From: a virus | Strand: one strand, 5' to 3' | Length of the DNA stretch: 64,000 bases | Virus record (IMG/VR): IMGVR_UViG_3300046542_000227 | Coordinates: 124,001 to 188,000 of that record | Shown: positions 24,581 to 33,330 of the stretch, one piece after another | Numbering within the stretch: the stretch's first letter is position 1 | Layout of the letters: the number at the start of each line of letters is the position of its first letter | Made by a program: the position numbers and the translations under genes | Notes under the pieces: generated by a model | The model's input: only the letters and a program-made list of their open reading frames with translations | Database searches by the model: none | What the model was told of the DNA's origin: nothing

Positions 24581-24618
24581 CGGCATAGTGCCCTCCCCAA
24601 TCGGGGAGGGCCTTTATG
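24581..24618. terminator. Two-way terminator
   Basis: GCCCTCCCC-AATC-GGGGAGGGC with flanks CGGCATAG and CTTTATGTCG, between convergent genes. Confidence 0.85.
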
Positions 24619-24622
24619 TCGC

Positions 24623-26803
24623 TTATGCCGCTCGGCGGAATCCACCGTACGGGGTTGGCTGTTGATAGCGGTTCACACGTGCTTGACGGGAACGTTCATC
24701 GGTAGCCTGTTTGATCATGGCGTCAATACCCACACCACCTGCATCATCACCGAAGTCGATCTCTTGAGACAGACGACGCAGCTGCATTTCGATACGGGAT
24801 ACGGCCATGTGATCCTTGGTGGTCTTAAGCAGATCCAGCAAGTTGTCGAATACTTCACGCATTTCAGCGTTACGCGCGATCTTACGACGTTCGATAGGGG
24901 AGACGTTCGACTCGTAAGCACGAGCTCGTGTCAGCACCGACCCTGGGGCGATACCATAGTGGAAGAGGTTCTGTCCTTTAATAGCCAGCCAGTGAGCCAG
25001 CAAGTAGGCAATAACCAAGTCGTCGTGTGCGCCTTTGGCGTGGTCAACCCGACCGTCTTTAACGATGAGGGTGAAGAACTCGTTGATGAGCTCTTTGTCT
25101 TTGATGACATGACCACCGTAACGGACAGCCGACATCATGATCTCGCCATACAGGCTATCACGAGAATGACGACCCGAACCTGCGGTGTTGAAACCGAAGT
25201 AGCGCTTGTACGGATTGTAGAAGCTGATCTGACGTTGCGACACTGGGGTCTGCAGACGGCGGAACTCTTCTTTGAAGTCATCCTTCTCATCGACGATGCG
25301 GTTGTAGATCCGTTTGAATGGATCGATACCCAAGGTGTTGAGGACAATGATCAGACTGTCCAAGATAGACAGGCCAGTCGACTTACGTTCGAACATGTAA
25401 GTGACGTTCACGTATTTCACCAGCATGTCTGCGATGAAGTGTGCGTACTGTTCGATGTTGGTTTCGTTGACTCGGCAAGTCATCAGGACTTCTGCAGTCT
25501 CGATGTCGTAGAGGATCATACCCATGGCGTCGTTGTCGCCACCCAGGCCTTCCGATGGGTCGAGGGCCAGGATAGTACGGCTGTTAGCCATACGTGCGTC
25601 TAGCTGCTCACGAGGGATCTGCCAGCGCAACGCGTAACGGTAGTCGTTGATCTCCATGTAGACCGGTTCAACTTCAGACTTGGCGATACGTGCGCGAGTC
25701 TCTTCATCAAACGGAGAACCAGTGGAGTCAGCGGTCCAGATGTTGAAGTAATCTCGGTCAGCCAGTTCCCCAGACGATGCCGAATCACGCAGCTTACCCA
25801 AGAGCCACTCATCAGACATACCCAGCTGTCGATGGTTGAACGCACCATAGACCAATGGCTTAAGTCCAGTGCTACCTTTATCGACGACTTCATGCAGAAT
25901 CGCTTCAGAAGGTAGGTCGAGGTAATGCTCAGACCAAGTAGCCCCACCGGTTAGGAAGGCATGTGCCCATTTACCGTCACGCGTCAGGATCGAACCTGGA
26001 GTCGTAGTGAAGATGTTACCGTAAGGCTGATTCGCTTCACGGGCTTGGTCACGGGCAGCACCAGCCGATGCCAGAGCTACAGGCAACGATACCCCGATCA
26101 AGTTGATGTAGGGTACTTCGTCGAACTGCATGATAGGTACGGTCATACCACGACCGAGTTTGTCGGCGGCGATCTTGTCGTTTCGACCTACTGCGGTCTT
26201 GTACTTGTTGTTCAAACGGATGCAGGTCAACAGGTCGGTGTTGTCGGCGTCGTTCGGGTTGGCTGGGTGAATGTAGTCCGGCATCAAGTCACGGATCTCT
26301 TTCATCCGCTCGACGTTGGAGTTCTTCAGTTTGGTATCTTTCGTGATCAGGTTGATCGTGGTGTTCGATGCCCAGATGTACATCAACGGTGCAGTCAAGC
26401 TATCCGTCGAACCAGATTTACCTGTCTGACGTGGTTGGATCAGTGCGAAGTCAACGTGGTTAAAGAAACACCAGTATAGGGCGAGGTTACCCCGGTTCGC
26501 TTTAAAGCGGATAGGTACGTCGCCGGAGTTGGCTGGGAGTCTTGCAACTTCACGGAAGTAGTACCATGGATTATAACGACATTCCATGGCAATCTTCATC
26601 TTGATCTCTGCCGACAGATCGTCAGCATGTGGATCAATCCCGGAGAGTTCAGGCTGCAGTAGCGCCAGCGGCCACTCGCAGTTATCGATCCCCATCTTCT
26701 TGTAAAGTTTTACGACACGTAGAAAGGATTGGTTACTGGTGTTATAGTCGACTACGGCCGTAGGAAACCTGGCCCAATCGCTCTTACGTAAAATGATATC
26801 CAA
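24623..26803 (-). CDS. terL: Terminase large subunit (packaging ATPase-nuclease)
   Basis: Drives DNA into the prohead and cuts it. Walker A QPRQTGKS is at residues 123-130, Walker B IMQFDE at 224-229. The RNase H-like nuclease domain begins near ILALDPSEGLGGDND and includes the later acidic pair AHDDLV. At 726 residues it is long, as in phiKZ-type phages. The start appears to be TTG at 26803 with GAGGA seven bases upstream; the overlapping ATG is out of frame. The gene stands alone with a candidate late promoter at 26860. Confidence 0.95.
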   Translation of the reverse strand: MDIILRKSDWARFPTAVVDYNTSNQSFLRVVKLYKKMGIDNCEWPLALLQPELSGIDPHADDLSAEIKMKIAMECRYNPWYYFREVARLPANSGDVPIRFKANRGNLALYWCFFNHVDFALIQPRQTGKSGSTDSLTAPLMYIWASNTTINLITKDTKLKNSNVERMKEIRDLMPDYIHPANPNDADNTDLLTCIRLNNKYKTAVGRNDKIAADKLGRGMTVPIMQFDEVPYINLIGVSLPVALASAGAARDQAREANQPYGNIFTTTPGSILTRDGKWAHAFLTGGATWSEHYLDLPSEAILHEVVDKGSTGLKPLVYGAFNHRQLGMSDEWLLGKLRDSASSGELADRDYFNIWTADSTGSPFDEETRARIAKSEVEPVYMEINDYRYALRWQIPREQLDARMANSRTILALDPSEGLGGDNDAMGMILYDIETAEVLMTCRVNETNIEQYAHFIADMLVKYVNVTYMFERKSTGLSILDSLIIVLNTLGIDPFKRIYNRIVDEKDDFKEEFRRLQTPVSQRQISFYNPYKRYFGFNTAGSGRHSRDSLYGEIMMSAVRYGGHVIKDKELINEFFTLIVKDGRVDHAKGAHDDLVIAYLLAHWLAIKGQNLFHYGIAPGSVLTRARAYESNVSPIERRKIARNAEMREVFDNLLDLLKTTKDHMAVSRIEMQLRRLSQEIDFGDDAGGVGIDAMIKQATDERSRQARVNRYQQPTPYGGFRRAA

Positions 26804-26859
26804 GTTGTCATCCTCGGGAAATTAGCGTTTTGCCCACGGCGGAATAAAAGAAAAAGGGC

Positions 26860-26882
26860 GGTAAAAGTCCATACCATTGGCG
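26860..26882 (-). promoter_or_regulatory. Candidate late promoter before terL (TATG class)
   Basis: On the minus strand CGCCAATGGTATGGACTTTTAC, which resembles the element before the 43078-44313 gene (CAATCTTGTGAACTTTTAAC). About 57 bases from the TTG start. Confidence 0.4.
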
Positions 26883-26910
26883 CAACACTTGATTCCACTG
26901 TATTTGAAAC

Positions 26911-26930
26911 CTATATTGTCCATGTGAATT
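26911..26930 (+). promoter_or_regulatory. phiKZ-type early promoter element (TTGT variant)
   Basis: CTATATTGT-N6-GAATT, 45 bases before the start at 26976. Confidence 0.65.
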
Positions 26931-26975
26931 AGGAGCATTAAGCCCCTAATCACCACCCCTTTAAGGAGTAACAAC

Positions 26976-27197
26976 ATGATTCTTCAATACATGTTTCTAC
27001 AGCATTCCTGCGCAAGCATGAGTACTGGTAAGGCAGAAGCTCTCTGTGAGCACTGCAAGCGGCAGCAGGTTCCGGAGTCGGAGCCTGATGTGATTAACCG
27101 GCTGGTCCAGTTCACCGTTAAAGATACGGTAACTGAAGAGGTGCGTGTATACGCCCTGTGTCATGCCCACTTCGTTGATTGGGTTTTGGCAAACTAA
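26976..27197 (+). CDS. Small cysteine-containing protein, 73 residues
   Basis: AAGGAG precedes the start. CEHC and a later CHAH-type pair (ALCHAHFVDW) suggest one zinc site. No membrane segment and no family recognised. It is first after an early-type promoter in a run of small genes reaching 33274. Confidence 0.7.
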   Translation: MILQYMFLQHSCASMSTGKAEALCEHCKRQQVPESEPDVINRLVQFTVKDTVTEEVRVYALCHAHFVDWVLAN

Positions 27198-27202
27198 GTA
27201 AC

Positions 27203-27226
27203 ACCCCTCCCTTTCGGGGGAGGGTT
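27203..27226 (+). terminator. Terminator-like hairpin
   Basis: CCCTCCC/GGGAGGG with a short loop, followed by TTCCTATACC. The T-tract is poor, so read-through to the next small gene is likely. Confidence 0.55.
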
Positions 27227-27253
27227 CCTATACCCCACGCAAGGAATAAATAA

Positions 27254-27334
27254 ATGAAAGACTTCGTCAAGCTCGCAATGGCTACCGTTGTTATCGTGGT
27301 TGTCATCAAGGCTATTAACGCCGGCCGCATGTAA
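27254..27334 (+). CDS. Very small membrane peptide, 26 residues
   Basis: AAGGA lies eight bases before the ATG, and the following two genes use the same AAGGAATAA leader form. The product is MKDFVKLA then a hydrophobic span (MATVVIVVVIKAI), long enough to insert in a membrane. Such peptides in phages often modulate host membrane proteins, but none is recognised here. Confidence 0.55.
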   Translation: MKDFVKLAMATVVIVVVIKAINAGRM

Positions 27335-27368
27335 TCCAACCCCCACTATCCCTGTAAGGAATAAAGAC

Positions 27369-27680
27369 ATGACTATCAAACATGTAGTAGCACCACAAGC
27401 TTTCAACGAAGAACAACACATGCAGATGCGTGCTGACAGTTTCCAGACTGCCGGCAATCGGGTGTATCTGTTTGAAGGTGCTTCGGTACTGGTCGACATC
27501 AAGACCAACACCATCACTGCGATTAATCGCGTTCAGGGCATGACCTTCGAACCGATGATTGCTGTAAAACGTATTGCGTACTACCTCGGGTTCGTCTACT
27601 ATGAAGGCGAGCGTCACGAGTTGGACATCCGCCAGCCTAGTAGTGGTCTGTTCAAAAAGCTGTTCAGCTTCTTCGCTTAA
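27369..27680 (+). CDS. Hypothetical protein, 103 residues
   Basis: The ATG at 27369 with AAGGA upstream is chosen over the longer frame from 27288. A small alpha/beta protein (NRVYLFEGASVLVDIKTNTI) with a basic hydrophobic tail (FKKLFSFFA) that may touch the membrane. No family was recognised. Confidence 0.75.
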   Translation: MTIKHVVAPQAFNEEQHMQMRADSFQTAGNRVYLFEGASVLVDIKTNTITAINRVQGMTFEPMIAVKRIAYYLGFVYYEGERHELDIRQPSSGLFKKLFSFFA

Positions 27681-27712
27681 CCCCAACCCTACTCCTTATA
27701 AGGAATAACACA

Positions 27713-28156
27713 ATGCAATTTGCCAACCGCAAGAACGCTTTGAAATTCTTCAACCTGTCGATGATCGAACACAACCATCGTGATCACGCTGAATACAACA
27801 TGATGAAAATGCATGGTGTGCTCATCGACGGCAAACCACACATGGTGGTGACTGGTCTGGCTGGCGATATCTTCATCTTCGCTCCGACCATCAAACGTGA
27901 TGACCGCAAGCCTTCGGGTTATGCACTGGTGATCGATGGTGCTGTGGAAGACGGTGCCGGTCCTGAACCACTGACCGACATGACCATCAAGTTGTTCAAC
28001 GAAGCAGTATCGAAGGGTCACCACCCAACCGAACTGCTGGCGTGCATCAACGAGCACCGGACCTGCATGTTGGCTCCGGAAGAAATGGATGACTTCGATG
28101 AAGCCTACTCGGAAGAGCTGGCCCATCTGGCAGTAATGCTCGAACTGTTGTCGTAA
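27713..28156 (+). CDS. Hypothetical protein, 147 residues
   Basis: AAGGAATAACACA precedes the ATG. It has a basic N-terminal helix, histidine-rich early part (EHNHRDHAEYN), a beta section (GDIFIFAPTI) and a strongly acidic C-terminal third. No recognised domain. Ends at a strong terminator. Confidence 0.8.
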   Translation: MQFANRKNALKFFNLSMIEHNHRDHAEYNMMKMHGVLIDGKPHMVVTGLAGDIFIFAPTIKRDDRKPSGYALVIDGAVEDGAGPEPLTDMTIKLFNEAVSKGHHPTELLACINEHRTCMLAPEEMDDFDEAYSEELAHLAVMLELLS

Positions 28157-28160
28157 CAAA

Positions 28161-28190
28161 CTGGGGACCTCGGTCCCCAGCTTTCTTTTC
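28161..28190 (+). terminator. Terminator
   Basis: CTGGGGAC-CTCG-GTCCCCAG followed by CTTTCTTTTC. CTGTATCAC right after it is one base from the early promoter core and may start the next unit. Confidence 0.85.
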
Positions 28191-28243
28191 TGTATCACTT
28201 CCTTTTTTACGCTGTACCCTAACTAATCTCGTGGAGACTTAAC

Positions 28244-28909
28244 ATGGCTACTATCAATGCTCAAATCACCGCTCAAGAAGCTAACCGTCTGGTGTTCCTC
28301 GATTCTCGTCGTGCTAGCTATGACGGTCGGGTCATCGAGTTCACCACTACCTACATTGATCACCTCGAAATCCGTGCTATACGTGAAGCTAACGGTAACA
28401 CTGTATCGAGCCGTGAGCTGGCTGGTTGGCCGGAACACCGTATCGCCAACGACAAAGGCATCATGGCCTTGTTCGCTTCTAACAAGAAGTGGAAACAAAT
28501 AAAGATGTGGATGGAATGCTACAAGGTCAAGCTGGACATCGTCGACCAAGCTCAAGTCACCTATCGTGGTAGTAGCTCGCAAGAAGAACTCCTGCATTGG
28601 GTTGAAACTGCTAACCTGATCGGTTACGGTTTCGGCATGATGTCTGGTGGTCCTTGGTCTAGCATGACGGACATCAGTCTGCATGATGCGCTGGGTATGA
28701 TCTACGGTGGTGCTCACAGTCAACTGCACGTCAAGATCCGTGTCGGTAGTTTGGAGATGTACCAGCCGTTCACTCACGTCGCTGCTCAATGCCCACGTCG
28801 GGAACATGAGCCAGTACGTGAAGAAGTAATCACCACTACCGCCGGTGAAGTTATCGGTGCCCTGCTGGGTGCTGGCTTGACCGCTTGGATGGGTCGTAAC
28901 AAACATTAA
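28244..28909 (+). CDS. Hypothetical protein with glycine-rich C-terminal segment, 221 residues
   Basis: GGAG precedes the start. Mixed alpha/beta body. The last about 25 residues include AGEVIGALLGAGLTAWMG, a glycine-rich helix that could contact a membrane. No family was recognised. The next gene starts 18 bases downstream. Confidence 0.8.
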   Translation: MATINAQITAQEANRLVFLDSRRASYDGRVIEFTTTYIDHLEIRAIREANGNTVSSRELAGWPEHRIANDKGIMALFASNKKWKQIKMWMECYKVKLDIVDQAQVTYRGSSSQEELLHWVETANLIGYGFGMMSGGPWSSMTDISLHDALGMIYGGAHSQLHVKIRVGSLEMYQPFTHVAAQCPRREHEPVREEVITTTAGEVIGALLGAGLTAWMGRNKH

Positions 28910-28927
28910 TCCTCTTAAGGAATTGAC

Positions 28928-29275
28928 ATGTCTATTAATCTAGCTAACCACGTTGCACCTGTTGAGTTCATGACCACTGATGCCGGTCAGGTCTACATCT
29001 ACGTCAGCGACGTACTTGCTGACGGTGGTATGGACGCTGCAAGTATGGCTGCCTTGGCGTGGGCAGTCGAAGCTGTTGATCATGAAGACAAGGAAAACAA
29101 CCTAGCCCTGACTCTGGATATCCCAGCGTCGGTTGCGGCTTGCCTGGACTTCTACAATGAAGACAAGGCTGAGGGTATCACCATTGCACTCGAAGTCAAG
29201 CCACAGTTTGATGTCCTCCGGGCTAAGCTGGAGGAAGCAATAAAGATCATCGACAGTGTACGGTGGATTGAGTAA
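28928..29275 (+). CDS. Acidic hypothetical protein, 115 residues
   Basis: AAGGAATTGAC precedes the start. Acidic, alanine/valine-rich and soluble. Probably cotranscribed with 28244. No recognised motif. Confidence 0.8.
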   Translation: MSINLANHVAPVEFMTTDAGQVYIYVSDVLADGGMDAASMAALAWAVEAVDHEDKENNLALTLDIPASVAACLDFYNEDKAEGITIALEVKPQFDVLRAKLEEAIKIIDSVRWIE

Positions 29276-29286
29276 ACAACTGAGTG

Positions 29287-29321
29287 TGCCTACCCTTCGG
29301 GGTGGGCATTACTTTCTTTTT
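29287..29321 (+). terminator. Terminator
   Basis: TGCCTACCC-TTCG-GGGTGGGCA followed by TTACTTTCTTTTT. Confidence 0.85.
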
Positions 29322-29369
29322 AATGTCTGGTGGTCTATTCTTTGTGACCCACCAACCTAGGCAATTGAG

Positions 29370-30044
29370 ATGTCAGTCGATATTACGAAGTACTTGATCG
29401 CTACTCCACTCCCGGTGTCATTGGAAAACCCAGTAGCCTTAGAACTGATGGGTGATGAAGCATTGCTCTACTGCCCAGAAGTAATCAGTCTGTTGGCTGA
29501 TGGTTCCGTACAGCTTACCGCTCCTACTAAAGGCGCATCCAGCAAGAGCACGCATCGTACACGTTGTGAATGGAAAGAACCTGAGTACTGGACTCTGGAC
29601 AGTGCGGCTAAACATTGGAGCCGTCAGGAAATGACGGTAACCAAAGTCAACGCTGCTGGGAAAGTAGTGATTGCGCAAGTCCATGTGAAGGACGCCACTA
29701 CACCACCGCTTAAAGTGTTCTGGAACAAAGGTAAGATTACCTGCGGTTTCCGTGCTAGCTTTGTTAGCCCAGAGATCGTTAACAGTACACTACATCCAGA
29801 TGTTCCTTTGGGTGCACGCTTTAAGATCAGCATCGGTGTTACTGCTGCTGGCTCGGTCTCGGTTAATGTGTTGTGCAACGGTGTGCCTTCAGCGAAGGTC
29901 ATGATGCGTCTGGGTAGTTCCTGGGATAACCAATGCCTCCAGTTCCATGGTGGTGTCTACAACCAGATCGATTATAGTGACGACACCTTAGCCGAAGATG
30001 GTTCGGTGTGCGTTATCCACGACCTCAGTACAACCCACGAGTAA
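29370..30044 (+). CDS. Hypothetical protein, 224 residues
   Basis: Almost entirely beta strands with many Thr/Val/Lys repeats and no membrane segment, suggesting beta-sandwich domains. The region just upstream (CTATTCTTTGTGACC) resembles a shortened form of the TTGT-type promoter. No family was recognised. Followed by a terminator. Confidence 0.8.
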   Translation: MSVDITKYLIATPLPVSLENPVALELMGDEALLYCPEVISLLADGSVQLTAPTKGASSKSTHRTRCEWKEPEYWTLDSAAKHWSRQEMTVTKVNAAGKVVIAQVHVKDATTPPLKVFWNKGKITCGFRASFVSPEIVNSTLHPDVPLGARFKISIGVTAAGSVSVNVLCNGVPSAKVMMRLGSSWDNQCLQFHGGVYNQIDYSDDTLAEDGSVCVIHDLSTTHE

Positions 30045-30052
30045 AACATATA

Positions 30053-30087
30053 CCCTCTACCTTAATGCGGTAGAGGGTTTTATTCCG
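30053..30087 (+). terminator. Terminator
   Basis: CCCTCTACC-TTAATGC-GGTAGAGGG followed by TTTTATTCCG. Confidence 0.85.
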
Positions 30088-30102
30088 TTTAGGAGTTTCG
30101 AC

Positions 30103-30954
30103 ATGCTAACTAAAGAACAATGGAAAGCCTGGTACGACTACCGTGTACAGTTCACCAAGGATACTACCGGTCGTGAAGAAGAAGAGTCCTACCTGAAGAT
30201 CTTTGCTGATCTCTTCGACATCACTACCTACGACGATGACATGGATGAGTACTTCGGTCAGAAGATCCTCACCGTGTTGCTCAGCATCGTTAACAAAACC
30301 CACTGTGATTACCATGTAGAGCGTCAGGGTTACATTGACTACCTGATGGTCTGCCAGTTCAAGGGTGTCTACCCATTACTGGAGTGGGGTACATCGATCC
30401 GTACTGCATGGATCAACCCGCCAGATAAAGGTTGGGATCTGAATGACGTGCTGGGTGATTATTGTGGTGCTCCAGCTGGCCCTGTCCTGCGTACTCGTGC
30501 AGAGATCGAAAGCTTTATCTTGATCACGGCCGAACTGATCGTAGAGCAAGTGGCTGAGGTGCACCGGAATGCTGCTGACGCTATTGCTGCCAGCACTGCG
30601 ACAGAAGTATCGTGGATTGCACGCATGGCGCCCACCATCGACATGCCGCTGCCGTCTCTAGCCGAAGTCTACTCAGACGACCAGCGTGTTCTGCACCACA
30701 CCCACTTGGCAGCTCTTACTGCCGAAGTAAACAAAGTCCTGGGTGTAACGCTGGGCAATACACACGTTAGCTCCATCGAACAACTGGACCTGCTTATCCG
30801 CGATACCGTAACCAACATGTTAGGGGCCAACGACGGCAGTACGCTTACTACCGGCGCTACCGCCACAGTAACAATGCGTCGTGGTGATCAGAAGATTGCT
30901 TGGCAGATCATCCTCGAAGCACACGGCCTTACCGCTGAAATCATAATCGACTAA
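30103..30954 (+). CDS. Hypothetical protein, 283 residues
   Basis: The ATG at 30103 with AGGAG upstream is preferred to the longer frame from 29998, which would run through the terminator. A helical N-terminal half rich in aromatic and acidic residues and an alanine-rich helical C-terminal half, with no recognised domain. It is first of an operon of short-spaced genes to 33274. Confidence 0.8.
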   Translation: MLTKEQWKAWYDYRVQFTKDTTGREEEESYLKIFADLFDITTYDDDMDEYFGQKILTVLLSIVNKTHCDYHVERQGYIDYLMVCQFKGVYPLLEWGTSIRTAWINPPDKGWDLNDVLGDYCGAPAGPVLRTRAEIESFILITAELIVEQVAEVHRNAADAIAASTATEVSWIARMAPTIDMPLPSLAEVYSDDQRVLHHTHLAALTAEVNKVLGVTLGNTHVSSIEQLDLLIRDTVTNMLGANDGSTLTTGATATVTMRRGDQKIAWQIILEAHGLTAEIIID

Positions 30955-30970
30955 GTACAAGGAGTAGACC

Positions 30971-31498
30971 ATGGAACATTCTCAGAAAGCATTGGATCTG
31001 TTAGAAGATAGTCTCGACGATGACTTCTGGACCGGGCAAGAACTGGATCCAGAGATCAACGTTGTTCAGTTGGAAATGGTTCTGCGTCAGTATGGCTTCC
31101 CGGGGCTGGTGGATCTGGCTACGGTGCGTTATGCCGTTAAGAACAGCGACGATCGTACTACCCGTATCGGCATCGTTACCGATAAGTTCTTCTACGAGAT
31201 CGATGCTGATAACCTGCTGATGCGTACAGCTATGGTTGGTCGTTGGCCACTGGTCATGGATCAAGCCACCTTTGATCTGTATCGCCACCACAGCAAGAAC
31301 CCAAGCCAGGTGATTACTTGGCCTGCTGGTGTTACCCACTTCGAACTGACCAAGGTGTCGTACGACGTCATGCGTTGGGAAATCCCAGAACTGGGTGACC
31401 GTGGACACAATGTCCAACTGCGGCGTTCTGCCGATATCCACAAGTCACCAACCACTATCTACATCGGCGATCCAGTGCCGAACGAGGAAGAAGAATGA
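30971..31498 (+). CDS. Hypothetical protein, 175 residues
   Basis: Acidic soluble protein ending in PNEEEE. The stop overlaps the next start (ATGA), implying coupled translation. No recognised motif. Confidence 0.8.
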   Translation: MEHSQKALDLLEDSLDDDFWTGQELDPEINVVQLEMVLRQYGFPGLVDLATVRYAVKNSDDRTTRIGIVTDKFFYEIDADNLLMRTAMVGRWPLVMDQATFDLYRHHSKNPSQVITWPAGVTHFELTKVSYDVMRWEIPELGDRGHNVQLRRSADIHKSPTTIYIGDPVPNEEEE

Positions 31499-32214
31499 GC
31501 ACTCCATTCGTAAGCGTCCCAACCGCTAGCCGTGTTTTCTGCAAGTGTCCACTGTGTGAGCAACATGAGTTCGGTGTTAGCCACCTGTTCCACGATGCGG
31601 CTAAATCGGAGAAGGGCTTCTATGAAGTGCACTGGAGCTGCAGTCAGTGTCATGCTAAGTTCGACATCCGTATCTTCGCCGATCGACATGTGGAGTTCTC
31701 ACAGTCCGGTGTGAATGAAGATCCGTTCATCGAGTCGGTCGTGCTGCTGCGGTCGAATACTGGTACCGATGCCCACCCGATCTATGCGGTCGTGCGCACG
31801 CGTTCCTTCAAGAAATCCTTGGAGGAAGAGAAAGCAGAACCAGGTAGTTCGGCCATGCATTTCTACTACACCGAAAACACTTGCCCTACCAACTGGTTCC
31901 GTGACACAGTTGCATTGATCCAAGACGGTGACGATGACCCGCATGGTTGCTTTGAGTTCCTAGCTGCTCGTTCGGAAGCTGAAGTCATTGCGGCACTGAA
32001 GCTTAACTCTGGAGTCGACATGCAGCAGTACGACGAGAAAGACCCGACTGACTTCATCAAAGATAACGTCCGGTTGATCTTCCCTGAACTGTTCGAAGGT
32101 GGTGATACCTTCGACGCTGAGCGCGGCTTAGTTGGTATTGAAATCGAAATGCCGAAGGATGGCTCGCTAGGTCGTGGGGCTTCGTCGGTTCTGTTGATTG
32201 CACCTAAGGACTAA
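31495..32214 (+). CDS. Zinc-ribbon-containing protein, 239 residues
   Basis: FCKCPLC near residue 17 and CSQC near residue 51 form a C-x2-C ... C-x2-C zinc ribbon. Residues about 60-120 are strand-rich and the remainder is acidic. A ribbon at the N-terminus suggests nucleic-acid or protein binding. Overlaps the previous gene by four bases. Confidence 0.8.
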   Translation: MSTPFVSVPTASRVFCKCPLCEQHEFGVSHLFHDAAKSEKGFYEVHWSCSQCHAKFDIRIFADRHVEFSQSGVNEDPFIESVVLLRSNTGTDAHPIYAVVRTRSFKKSLEEEKAEPGSSAMHFYYTENTCPTNWFRDTVALIQDGDDDPHGCFEFLAARSEAEVIAALKLNSGVDMQQYDEKDPTDFIKDNVRLIFPELFEGGDTFDAERGLVGIEIEMPKDGSLGRGASSVLLIAPKD

Positions 32215-32216
32215 AG

Positions 32217-32528
32217 ATGTGTAACAATGCTGAGGGTTATGTTTGGACAGCTGCTCAACGTAACCGTCTACGATACGCCTCCTTTAAACGGGAGGCTACT
32301 ATTCGACAGAAGGTCATGATCAATGGCAAGATCTTCCCTAACCTAACACAAGCTGCTAAGGCTTTGGGTGTAAGTGCCAAGACCGTGAAGCGTTGGGCTA
32401 CTGAAGGTATCCCTGCACAGTCTGCTCGAAATGGCGATGTGTCCAAAGAACTGCTGGCTTCGATAAAACTAATCCAAATGGTAGATGAGGTTAATCCCAA
32501 TGCGATCCCGGGTTCGGCGCTACAATAA
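32217..32528 (+). CDS. NUMOD1-like helix-turn-helix protein, 103 residues
   Basis: INGKIFPNLTQAAKALGVSA followed by TVKRWATEGIP is the pattern of NUMOD1/IENR1 DNA-binding modules found in homing endonucleases and some phage regulators. No nuclease domain is attached, so this is either a stand-alone DNA-binding protein or a remnant. It starts two bases after the previous stop. The last 29 bases overlap the next gene. Confidence 0.75.
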   Translation: MCNNAEGYVWTAAQRNRLRYASFKREATIRQKVMINGKIFPNLTQAAKALGVSAKTVKRWATEGIPAQSARNGDVSKELLASIKLIQMVDEVNPNAIPGSALQ

Positions 32529-32841
32529 GCTCAGGCTATTGCTTGGGTGGCTTTATGTGGTTGGTTTCTGTATTGCCATCGGTGCAACACGACCGCTGGT
32601 CTACGCTTGGCAATACTGGCAAGGTTGGCGCTTACGTACATTGGCTGATGAAGCTACGGTGTTGTCACTTGCCCGTACTTACAACCGTCAACTGTATCCC
32701 ACGATACAGGGTTTTGTTAGTTCGTTCTTCCTAGGTGGTGCTCACTTTACTTACATGAGACTACCGTGTTGGCAACCCGGACTAAACAAAACAGTTATCT
32801 CAAGTGGTTCGTTCAAGCTTGTCATTATATCTCACCTTTGA
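32500..32841 (+). CDS. Membrane protein, 113 residues
   Basis: The ATG at 32500 has GAGG nine bases upstream, inside the end of the previous gene. A strongly basic N-terminus (MRSRVRRYNKLR) precedes a hydrophobic segment (LLLGWLYVVGFCIAIGA), an N-in signal anchor. A weaker hydrophobic segment near residue 75 (GFVSSFFLGG) may be a second pass. No family was recognised. Confidence 0.7.
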   Translation: MRSRVRRYNKLRLLLGWLYVVGFCIAIGATRPLVYAWQYWQGWRLRTLADEATVLSLARTYNRQLYPTIQGFVSSFFLGGAHFTYMRLPCWQPGLNKTVISSGSFKLVIISHL

Positions 32842-32851
32842 GGGGAAACGT

Positions 32852-33274
32852 ATGTCCTGGGTTACTAGCGAAGCAGTTAACCGTTTGAGTGAAGTATTCG
32901 TTCGTGGTGTGGTCAGTGGTGACATGGCCGATAAAGGGGTTGAAGACGTACTGATCATGTTGATGGTTAACGCCATCGTGGGTCTGCCCGACAAGATGGT
33001 ACGTAGCAACATCGTCATCGGTCGTAAACCACTTCCTGAGGGAGCGCTATACGAGATCCACATGTTGGAACGCGGTCAGGAACGTGAATTGCCTTCTGTC
33101 GTTACTGTCAAGATGACCGCCAAGTCCACAGTCGAGGAATTCTGGTACGGTACAGAGCGACCGGCTAACTACGACTACGTGGTGATGATGGCTAACCATA
33201 CGGCGTTCTTGTACGACATCTTCTACGTCTACGAGCAATTGTTCAACGTGGACCTCGTCCGCGGTAAGTGGTAA
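32852..33274 (+). CDS. Hypothetical protein, 140 residues
   Basis: The ATG at 32852 with GAGGGG upstream is preferred over the in-frame start at 32804. A helical N-terminal half and beta C-terminal half with several tyrosines (DYVVMMANHTAFLYDIFYVYEQ). No recognised domain. Last gene of the rightward block. Confidence 0.8.
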   Translation: MSWVTSEAVNRLSEVFVRGVVSGDMADKGVEDVLIMLMVNAIVGLPDKMVRSNIVIGRKPLPEGALYEIHMLERGQERELPSVVTVKMTAKSTVEEFWYGTERPANYDYVVMMANHTAFLYDIFYVYEQLFNVDLVRGKW

Positions 33275-33279
33275 CAAGC

Positions 33280-33330
33280 GACATAAAACCCCTCCCGTAA
33301 CTGGGAGGGGCTTATGCCGTTTTTCTTTTT
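33280..33330. terminator. Two-way terminator
   Basis: CCCCTCCC-GTAACT-GGGAGGGG flanked by GACATAAAA and CTTATGCCG, then TTTTTCTTTTT, between convergent genes. The stem is at 33289-33310. Confidence 0.9.
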
